From contig NC_083506.1 of the NCBI RefSeq assembly GCF_032362555.1, positions 605,501 through 669,500 on the forward strand: a DNA stretch of 64,000 bases. The letters run 5' to 3'. The DNA is from Amyelois transitella (lineage: Eukaryota > Arthropoda > Insecta > Lepidoptera > Pyralidae). A program made the position numbers and the translations under genes. Below are positions 30,490 to 40,000 of the stretch, one piece after another (position 1 is the first letter of the stretch; each line of letters starts with the position of its first letter). The notes beneath the pieces are model-generated. The model made no database searches. It was not told the origin of the DNA and saw only the letters and a program-made list of their open reading frames with translations.

Positions 30490-30799
30490 TCTATATTTAT
30501 AAAAGCGAAAAACACTCACTTAGGAATCACGAAAACTCGAAATCTACTGAGCCAATAAAGATGAAATTTGACAGAAAGGTAGATTTTAATTAGGAGAGAT
30601 CCACTAAGAAAGGATTTTTGTAAATTCTATTTCTAAGGGGGTGAAATAGGGGTTGCAAGTTTGTATGAAACTTCGTCATTTTTAGTGTGGGATAATTACT
30701 TAAAATTTTAGATTTAAATTTACGGTTGGATTAAAATAATAATAATTCCCTTATAATCTAAAATAAATATGCGTGGGCGAAGCCGCGGGCAAAAGCTAG
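30490..30799 (+). mobile_element. Non-autonomous Helitron, third variant
   Basis: CTATATTTATAAAAGCGAAA at the start, CTACTGAGCCAATAAAGATG in the core and GCGAAGCCGCGGGCAAAAGCTAG|T at the end. Confidence 0.6.
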
Positions 30800-30800
30800 T

Positions 30801-30832
30801 ACATATAATCACGTCTATATCCCTTGCAAAAG
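30801..30832 (-). repeat. Family A, 3' tip
   Basis: ACATATAATCACGTCTATAT plus CCCTTGC only; cut by the LINE 3' end that follows. Confidence 0.5.
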
Positions 30833-30835
30833 TAA

Positions 30836-31015
30836 ACAAACGTAAACGTGGACGTCTTGGTGAAGGGTCAGGTCAAGAGTACCCGAAACCGCCGAGCTTG
30901 CATGAAGAGTTATGAATGTGGATGAAGCGAAGGAAGTATGCAGAGATCGTGGCAAGTGGAAATAGGTAGTATATGCCTACCCCTCCGGGAAAGAAGCGTG
31001 ATTTTTATGTACTTA
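30836..31015 (+). repeat. LINE 3' end with RT C-terminal codons
   Basis: Sense frame gives GQVKSTRNRRACMK-type residues, then [16 protein letters not shown], then TGCCTACCCCTCCGGGAAAG and GCGTGATTTTTATGTA. The same module is at 35636, 39172, 48845 and 57761. Confidence 0.6.
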
Positions 31016-31275
31016 TGTATACCCCTTGCAGGGTAGGCAGAGCCAACAGTCTTGAAAATACTGATAGGCCACGTTCAGCTGTTTGGTTTTCTGATAGAAT
31101 TGAGATTCATATAAAGTGACAGGTTGCTAGCCCGTCGCCTAAAAGAAGACTCCCAAGTTTATAAGCTTATCAATCTGGCATTAAGTCAAACAGCTGAACG
31201 TGGCCTATCAGTCTTTTCAAGACCGGTGGCTCTGTCTACCCTGCTAGGCATACAGACGTGATTATGTGTATGGAT
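31008..31275. repeat. Second foldback of family A copies
   Basis: An antisense copy lacking its 5' end (31008-31176, ending AGTTTATAAGCTTATC) is followed at once by a sense 3' half (31178-31275, GGCATTAAGTCAAACAGCTG to GTGTATGGATG). Confidence 0.65.
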
Positions 31276-31359
31276 GTATACTTTTTTTGTTCGTTTCACT
31301 CGTTTTTGGTTTCAAATTTTTCCTTAAATCTTCTTATTCATCCTTAAGTTTTGATTTGG

Positions 31360-31700
31360 TCGTGTCCCCTCTAATGGGCGAGGGATCTCTCTATCTTTTG
31401 GCTAGATCTCTCTCTCATCTCTGCGTGTTCCCGATTGCACTCTCCACAGAATTGCTTCGCGTCTTTTCTCTCTCCACTCGGTCCTTCGACGTCCTCGAAT
31501 TTCAGTCCATTGGCTTGCATTACATCATTTGCGACGTCCAGCCATGATCTTTAAGGCCTGCCTCTTTTACCTGAGCCCAACAGAGGCGCTAAGGTCAGAC
31601 ATCTGTTCCCCAAGTAGTCTGCTGGTGTCCGCAAGATGGCCGCACCAGCGCAGGCGGCTCTCCTACATTTTGTCCGCTATATCAAGAAACGAATGAATCC
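31360..31700 (-). pseudogene. RTE-like LINE reverse-transcriptase remnant
   Basis: Minus strand: AGCCGCCTGCGCTGGTGCGG encodes the RLRWCGHL-type motif common before the C-terminal tail of LINE reverse transcriptases. It is followed by AAAAGAGGCAGGCC and the AAGATCATGGCTGGACGTCGC motif shared with 24695-24937. Stops interrupt every frame. Confidence 0.55.
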
Positions 31701-31704
31701 TGAT

Positions 31705-32670
31705 ATAAACCGGAAGGATACAATCTGATCTCTTTATAATGGTCCCATTTCACCGTTATAAAGGTGAATGCACACCCACTTCCTACAATTAAACAACCAA
31801 ATACCGCCACACGGCTCACACACGAACAGACAAAAACACGCTTTTTGCACCCCGCTTCTTCCTACGGAACTAAAGAGTGAGACGGCTATATTTTCTCGGT
31901 GTGAGTGAAAGAGAGGGCGTTCGTGGGAAACATAGGGGTGGTGATATCCCATAGCGTAGAAGCGGCCACAGTATTGAATTTATTCCAATAGTTAGCCCTT
32001 CGACCCTTTAAGGACATCTGGTCAGAGCCATTAGCGAAGCGGACTGTAATAACACGCTTGGCAAAACGGCAAGTTATTATTAAAATTCCTATATGTGAAA
32101 GAATGTAGGTCTTTCATAATTTTATTTGCATTAATTTTCTTAAATGAAAATATAAATCGTATAAAATAAAATATTTCTTAAAATCCTGACTAATGTTTTT
32201 TGTAAATATAATGGATCTGGTTTTTCTAATGATCATAAGTTAATTTGTGAAGTTTAATTTTTTGAAATTATGATAAAAGAAATTTAATATTTTCAACTTA
32301 CTTTTTGGGGCTAAATGACAAAAACGGAAGCCTTATGTTTAAACATCTCTGTTCCGCACATGTTTCAATGACGACTAAAGGTTAATACAGTTTGCTAAGG
32401 GGGAAAGGGCATTTTTTAATTACATGCAGTTAACACCTGCTACAATTATATAGTCAATAAACAGTCGTTGAGGTCAACGGTGAAATTTAACAGGTGTTGT
32501 TGAATTAAAAGATAAAAGTATAGAAAATAATTTAATTCTCTTTGTTTTTATATTTACATGTAATTTTTATTTACAATAATTTATGTAAGATTTACAGTTC
32601 ACACTTTGCTTGCAATGAAATTGGAGAGAAAGCAAAAAAAAAAATTATATTTTTAAGATTATTAAAATTA
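31705..32670. other. Intergenic 3' of Hey, nothing recognised
   Basis: Includes a G+C-richer 31740-31980 section without a convincing open frame. No family A copies. Confidence 0.3.
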
Positions 32671-32671
32671 A

Positions 32672-32745
32672 AGTATCGTTGAGTTAGTATCTCGAAACAA
32701 AAGTCTCTAAATTATTTTGAGGCTAACTAAATCTTTTCATTTCTT
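32672..32745 (+). repeat. SINE family B, 3' fragment
   Basis: AAAGTATCGTTGAGTTAGTA and TTTTGAGGCTAACTAAATC match the tail half of the SINE B body. Confidence 0.5.
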
Positions 32746-32749
32746 TTTC

Positions 32750-33508
32750 AATATAAATCTTTTTGTTAAATTAATTAAAAATACGTTATAATTTGTTAGT
32801 AATTAATTATGGATTCTGCTAGTATATTAACTCAATTCTTATTCTCAAAGATTTCAAGACAGCAATCGACCAAAGATATATAATAATCTAATCAAAATGT
32901 ATTGCAGTATTAATTATTTATTTATAGTAATAATTATTAGATTGTAATTATTATTACTATGATGTTAATGTACACACTGGTGTAAAATAAAAATGTCAAC
33001 AATACAATGCCATATTTTCAATTATATAACTTACTAATTATTTTCACAACCATAGCTTGGAATTATAGTATTTCAGAACACTTAGTCATTATTATATCTA
33101 TTTATAAAAACACCGCGTGTACGTACATAATTGTACATACATTTTATATACATACTCCAAATAGAAAACAATAAAGCTAGTGACTTTTAAATAAACTTAT
33201 TTCATATACTATATTTGCTATCACACAACTAATAAGTATATTTGTATAAACTTGCAATATAATACAACGGCAGTCTCCAAAAATAGTTATATTTATACTT
33301 TTAAACTCTGAGATCTATAAAACGATGTCTATTGATTCTTAATTAATAATGAAATTAATAAATCGTAATATATTTGCCTTTTGAAATATTCACATTTCTG
33401 TGATGTGCTGTTTTTTTTTCTCATCCAAATTTATGAGAAACAAAAGGCTAAGGAATCTCTAAATGATATAAAATTTCACTATAAAAGAATCAAAAGATCT
33501 CATTAATT
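32750..33508. other. Probable Hey 3' UTR and downstream AT-rich DNA
   Basis: The nearest AATAAA on the minus strand past the Hey stop is at 32917-32922, about 590 bases downstream. Whether the 3' UTR reaches it cannot be told. Otherwise AT-rich with no repeats recognised. Confidence 0.3.
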
Positions 33509-34029
33509 CTAATACGCTAGCTCCGCGCCCCATGGCCTATACGGTTTTGACGAATTTTGTGAATACTGGTGCGTTGGATGGTGTGGATAGGGGGTGGGGT
33601 AGTGAGGCGCAGGGGGGGCGGGATGAGGTCCTGGAGGTCCGGGGGGCGCTGGGGGAGCTGGGTAGTGGGGGTAGCTTGGAGCTGCTGTTAGAGGTGCAGC
33701 AATGGCCGTTGGAGCAGCTACTGTGGGTGCTGCCGTCGTTATAGGTACTGGTTCCTGTCGAGGACCCAACTCTGTGTAACCATGTTGGGATTGCGCTACA
33801 GGAGCTGAAGGGTACTGAGGGTAGCCCCAATTAGCTGATTTGGCAGCTAACTCTCTTTGGGCAGCGAAGCATTGGAGGTGACTCATGAGCCGGAGTCTTA
33901 AAGGATCTTGTATGTCTAGACCTTCGCAACTGACGAGGTACCGGGCGACTTCGGCTGCGCACTCCCGGAAGCCGATGCTGTGGTAGTCCATGGCGTACCT
34001 CTGAGGGTCGTACGCGAACGTGTCCAGAC
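33509..34029 (-). CDS. Hey: Hey exon 3 (Orange domain, YRPW tail)
   Basis: Acceptor CCCTTGTTCCAG| precedes GTCTGGACACG. The first two bases complete a Gly codon with the last base of exon 2. Encodes [16 protein letters not shown], the Orange domain, a His/Pro/Ala-rich linker and the YRPW tail, ending TAG. Confidence 0.95.
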
Positions 34030-37000
34030 CTGGAACAAGGGAGAACTTAGTTGTTATTACAGAAATTATAAACAGTTTGATGAGAAAGCTTTGAAGGTAC
34101 AATAACAGTAAAATTTTACACTTAACATGAGCCCACTCCAGGAATCCTAAGGCCTCTAAACCTCGTGGAGATAATTCAAAATATCTTAATTTAATAAAAT
34201 GTTTACATCTCCACACCAGGTGGGCAATAAAACAGGGAAAGATAAAGACCTAGCTACATTATTATGCAAATCTGTAAAATTGTGACCAATATCGCAAGCG
34301 CATATGTTCAACCAGACAAAGAAATCGCTCCAAATCAAGAAAACAACAGTTCATTCATCGCACCCTTACGCAACAAGTAGATAGAGACGAATGATAGAAA
34401 TAATCTGAAGTGTAAAAAGGACAAAACACTTAACGGAACCCCACTGTTCCGGTCGTCTTCCGAAAGGGCGCGGCGCCAGACAGGGAGATCCCCTGGGCCC
34501 TTCGCGAAATATTTAAGAATAAGTATTAGGTTGGTAATTTGAGGATTTTGAAGGTCTTGCTAGGTTGGACGTGGCACTGGGCCACCGGGACACGAAGGGT
34601 GAAATGCAATCGTCTATAACTGCATAAGGGAAACTGATTTAAGAAGCACACTTTCGCTGCATAAGTTGGCATTGCAAATATGTCAAGTGGTCAAAATAGG
34701 ATATTATAAATCTGAAGATGCTGATTTCATAACTAATTTCATATTTCTCGACATAATACATAATTTTTTTGAATTCCAAAATAATTTAAATTTTTTACTT
34801 TAAAAAAATTGTGACCAGATGAAAGAAAACGACGTTTACTTGTGTTTCTAAGCTTTTACAAGTCACTTATTTTAAAATAACCCTACGAGTGCTGAGGGTC
34901 TTATCAATTGTTGGTTCCCTTCCTTCCGTCTCGCTTGGCATTATTAAGATTTATTTTCTATTTTTTTCTAATGCAGGTGTCGCAACCCTTCCACTGGCTT
35001 CCGGCTGTCACTTGGCCACAATACACACGTGATTGGATAATGCGAATGTAGATTAAGGGATGTTTTAATGAGAAAAAAAGGTTCTACTGACATTTTTTGA
35101 AGATTTAGGTCTTTTTTTCGGGAAGGATGCAAGTTAGTTGAATCGATGATATATTGTTGCTGATGTTTGTAAATTAATTTAATATTTATTAAGGTATCGC
35201 TTGGTGACCACGGATCATTGTAACTTGATTCTAAACGTCTGAGATAAAATAATGGTACGTTACGTGCGCGTTTAATACCTGTATTATTTTTAAATAGTAT
35301 AATGCTACGCGAAATTTTCTTATTCCTGAGATTTGTTTTTTATTCGTAATGGTATACATGAGGCGCTGCAATGTAGGTTTTGTATTTATAATTATGAAAT
35401 GGTTGCAAAGTCGGCTCGGCAGGCTCCTTTTCAGAGAGGTAAGGACTTATCGTTGCAAAGTCAATAATTCTTGCATACACTGATGTTCGTGTTATCTAAA
35501 CTAGCTCATAACTTAAAGAAAATATATTACATTTTGAAGGAAATGATGTGAGTAATTAATATGAAAGCATCAGTTTTGAATCTGTGATAAAAGAAATTAG
35601 GTTTTTATATCAGTGCTTAATTTAAGATAATTCTTGATCAAATTAAGGACGTCCTAGCAAAGGGTCGGGTCAAGAGTACCCAAAACCGCCGAGCTTGCAT
35701 GAAGAGAGTACCTAATGAAGGAAGTATGCAGAGATCGTGGCAAGTAGAAAGATGTAGTCTCTGCCTACCCCTCCGGTAAACTGCGTGATTTTATGTATAT
35801 GTATGCTCAACACCCAACAATTTCTAAAACTCATGATAAAAAAAGATTACAATTCAATTGTCATATCAGCAGCAGAACATAAGCTACCATTGACTTAATA
35901 GGGGAGGGTGGGGCCCTCTCTGGTCTTGCAGGAATGAGGGACAAACGACTGAGGGCCAGTGGGACGGTCTCCGGGAATGGGTTCCCACGTCCCACCCTCG
36001 GGAGCTCGGATTACCGATTGATGGAATATGTTTGTTAGTTCATATCTGATATAGATCTTAATTGTTTAGGATTAATTCGGTTTAGTAATAAGTGTAGTGT
36101 GTAATGTAATTAATGGAGGTAGTCTAGGTGGCTGTATTTTGGGTTATTTTATTTATTTACAAGTATGAATGGTATAAGTATCTTGGTATGATAAACATGA
36201 TGCTATTTTGAATAGGTATGTTTGCAAAGCTTTCAAGATTTGTTGTATGATAACGTGAGACAGTTAATTTGTTAGTTCAAGACGGGCACTAAATCGCTCT
36301 TTATAGTTGCAGCGTCGAAATTTAGAATGATCTTAATGAAAGACAACCTCCGGCAGGAGTCACCACTATAAGCAGTAGAAGATTTTTAATTAAGAAAAAA
36401 TCTTTAATTGCTTACGTACGTTTTGTCTAAAAATGGCAGCACAATATAAAAACCTCTCATTCTTTTTAACAAGTTATTTAAAAAAGTTTCCATGAACCAG
36501 ACGGGCTCATTTAAATTCAAAAACTAATCCATCACCTCATAACCAACAAGATAGAAAGAGACAAAAACTAATACACCCGGTCATGTTCTCTATCGCGCGA
36601 TCTGGGTAGCTTCCTGTTTTAGGCGCCAGGTGTCCGATCGTTACCTGCCTTGTAACCGATCCCTTGATCGCCTTTTGATTTGGTCACTCGCCCGTCGAGG
36701 GATTGCGGTCGACTTGGATGGACTGTGAGAGTATGAGCACTTCGGTAACTGAAGTTGTGTGAACTTTTTGTGGTCTTTGTGCGATTTCCCACAAGTTTGT
36801 TTTTTTTGTTAAATAGATTTTGAGACATGCTTTTATGTTGATGAGTGACATTATAAAATTGCTGTACCTCTAGACATATTTTATTGTGGTTGAAATTTTG
36901 GCATTCAATATATCTTAATTTGTCAAGTTTCTAAAAAACTAAATAAGGGACAATACCTCCAGGAATGACATAGGCTACTGTTTTTTTACAAGTTTTTTTT

Positions 37001-40000
37001 TCATGGGAGTAAAGCTCCAAGCAAAAGCTAGTATGACAAAATTGTAATGTTGAAATATAGTTACTCGTAGCTTGCGTGTTTGGTAAACTAACGATGACCT
37101 TTTAAATGAAAGCTCGCGGAAGCTCAGAAGCTTTGCGGCCGGAACTTTTGTGGTCAAGTGACCGCCCTGCGTTACGCTTTCAATACTTTATATAGGTAAT
37201 ATACAAAGTTGTCAATGTATATTTTACTGCTGTTGAAGTTTTGAAGAAATTTATCAAAATTTATCTAATGTAAAGTATAAACTAAATTAATTTATTAATA
37301 TAAAACGGTCTGTGTTTTTATATTAATAAATTAATCTAGTTGATGAAATTAAAACCTTTATATTTTGGAACAGGTAGTTTGAGTCTCATCCAACAACTTA
37401 CATCTTTTGACACTTTTGTATACAAAATAAGACTAAGACTTATTATTATTAATTTCAATGGTAAACTAAAATTATTAAATTTAAATTTGACATACTAGAA
37501 TTACCATTTATTACCCTTATTTTTTTTAACCTTTTACTAAAAATATTAAGGGCGAAGTTTAACTATTTGTAAAATTTAATTAGCAGAACTAATTGTGACG
37601 AGACAGGACGAGTAAACCACAAACCGCATGAAACTATTATATCAGTCAGGTAAATATTAAAATGACGGAAGGAACAACTGTTTAAGGTAATCAAATGGTC
37701 ACGGTAGGTAATCAATTAATTTCAATAAGTAACGTAAAATCCGAGCGGTGAGCGCGACTATATTAGCACCAAATAGCTGATATAGTAGTTAAGTAGGCTT
37801 AAGCATTGATCTTTGTAAAGAGATAATAAACGAATTTCAATTGAATTGAAAATATTAAAGCTCTGTATATGTATTTTTTTATGTATCGCCGTGTGGTTCC
37901 CGGCACCAATAAAAAAAAAGAATAGGACCACTCCATCTCGTTCCCATGGATGTCGTAAAAGGCGATTAAAGGATAGACTTATAAACTTGGGATTCTTCTT
38001 TTAGGCGATAAGCTAGCAACCTGTCCCTATTTGAATCTCAATTTAAACATTAAGCTAAATGGTGCTATTAAAAAGTAAATTTATGCCAAACAAATGCGGG
38101 TCATACAACGTACGCCATTTTGCCCACTATCCCACTATCCCACTGTGCCCCCGTTCCCACGCCTCGCTTCCGGGCCTGACAGGTGGACTGTCGCCTCTTC
38201 CCTATTCCTACACTTCAGATTTCGGGACTTAACCATTGTCGATCGGAAGATGTTTGCGCTACGCCCACAAATAAATCTATTTGTGTGGTGTTTGTCACTG
38301 TTATGTGATGGTCTTTTTATAATGTACTTTATTTTGTTTATTAATACTATTAGATTTGCGATAATAGATATTTAATTTAAATAGGCTTTAGTAGTTTAGT
38401 ATACATAGTTTAAATTGGCATTTGGTTGGGCTAGCAACCTGTCACTATTTGAATCTCGATATACATGTGGTAATACGAGTACATATATATATATAAATAT
38501 TACCTACCTTATTATATATATATTCTAAAAATTTTTGGGACCATTTCCTATATTTTTTTTACTATCCTCCTTATTTTCTTTATGCTAATCGTTTCTATGA
38601 AAATAATACATACATACCTACATTTAATCACGAAAACAGAGCCAACAGTCTTGAACGGACCGATAGGCTACGTTCAGCTGATAGGCTTAATGATAGAATT
38701 GAGATTCAAATTGTGACAGGTTGCTAGCCCATCGCCTAAAAGAAGAATCCCAAGTTTAGAAGCCTATCCCTTAGTTAAGCTTATCCCATAAAAAAAAACT
38801 GATTTACAATTTTTTAAAGACCGACAAATTTACCAACCTGAGCGATATAAAAGGCACCCGTAGAAATGAAAGTTGAAAAAGTTATGAACACAAAAAATGG
38901 CAACTTGATCAAAAGGCAGGAAAGCATAACAAATCGTGTGCTTTTGCTTTTTAAGCACAGATGTTGGAACCGTTAGAATCGAGTTTATATATATTTTAAT
39001 TGGTCGATCTAGAGGAAGCGGATACCGTGGAGGGGGGAGGGGCAACGGTGCTTAAATTGGCAGTTCCGAGATTGATATGGATACGAACGCTGCGTAGGAG
39101 TGGGTAGTGGTATTGTATTTAATTTAAAAAAATAAACTATCTCTTCTTTTGATCTCCCGAAACCGTTGGTTTTGCAAAGCTTGCATGAAAAGAGTTATGA
39201 ATGTGGATGAAGCGAAAGAAGTATGCAGGGATCGTGGCAAGTGGAAAGATGTGGTCTCTGCCTACGACTCCGGGAAAGAGGCGTGATTTATGTATGTAGG
39301 TATGTATGTATTATTATATAAGTATATATTATTTAAATGAATTCCATTTTTTTTTTCATTCGTACATTAATTCATAGGCCATTGCATTATTTATATGCTT
39401 TTTATAGCTTATTTTAAAGCCAACGTTGAGTATCGAAATCGCGTTTTCAAAATATTACATTTAAGCAGTTCAAAGCGAGTTAAAGTTTAGCTGAACGTGG
39501 CCTATCAGTCTTCACAATACTGTTGGCTCTGTCTACCCCGCAAGGGATATAGACGTGATTATATGTATGTGACAAGTGGAAAGACGTACTCTCTGTCTAC
39601 CCCACCGGGAAAGAGGCGTGATTTTATGGACCATAACTTGAGGCAAAGTTACAAAACTAACCTTTAGCATGCAGCATCTTTAAATGATCCACAGTTAGCT
39701 GTAATATCTCTGCTTTCTCCAACTTAGCGCTACCCTGCTTCTCACAGGCTGCGGGGACCAGCCTCTTCAGTTCAGTAAGAGATGTGTTAATTCTGTCTCT
39801 TCTTTTCTTCTCTATGACACCTCGTCTCCTCTTCCTCGTCATCAGCTGGCAGGAGTCGCCGCCGGGAGATCTGGAACGGTTTGGTGGAGAATTAAGATGG
39901 ATTCTTCGGATGTTCGACCACATATCATATACATATATGTAATAAGTATTCAATATCAAAATATATTCATTTGTGAATAAATATATCAAATTCTGTATTT

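Noticed and set aside
33532-33830. Open frames opposite and beside Hey exon 3
   Set aside because: Shadows of the Pro/Ala-rich Hey coding sequence.
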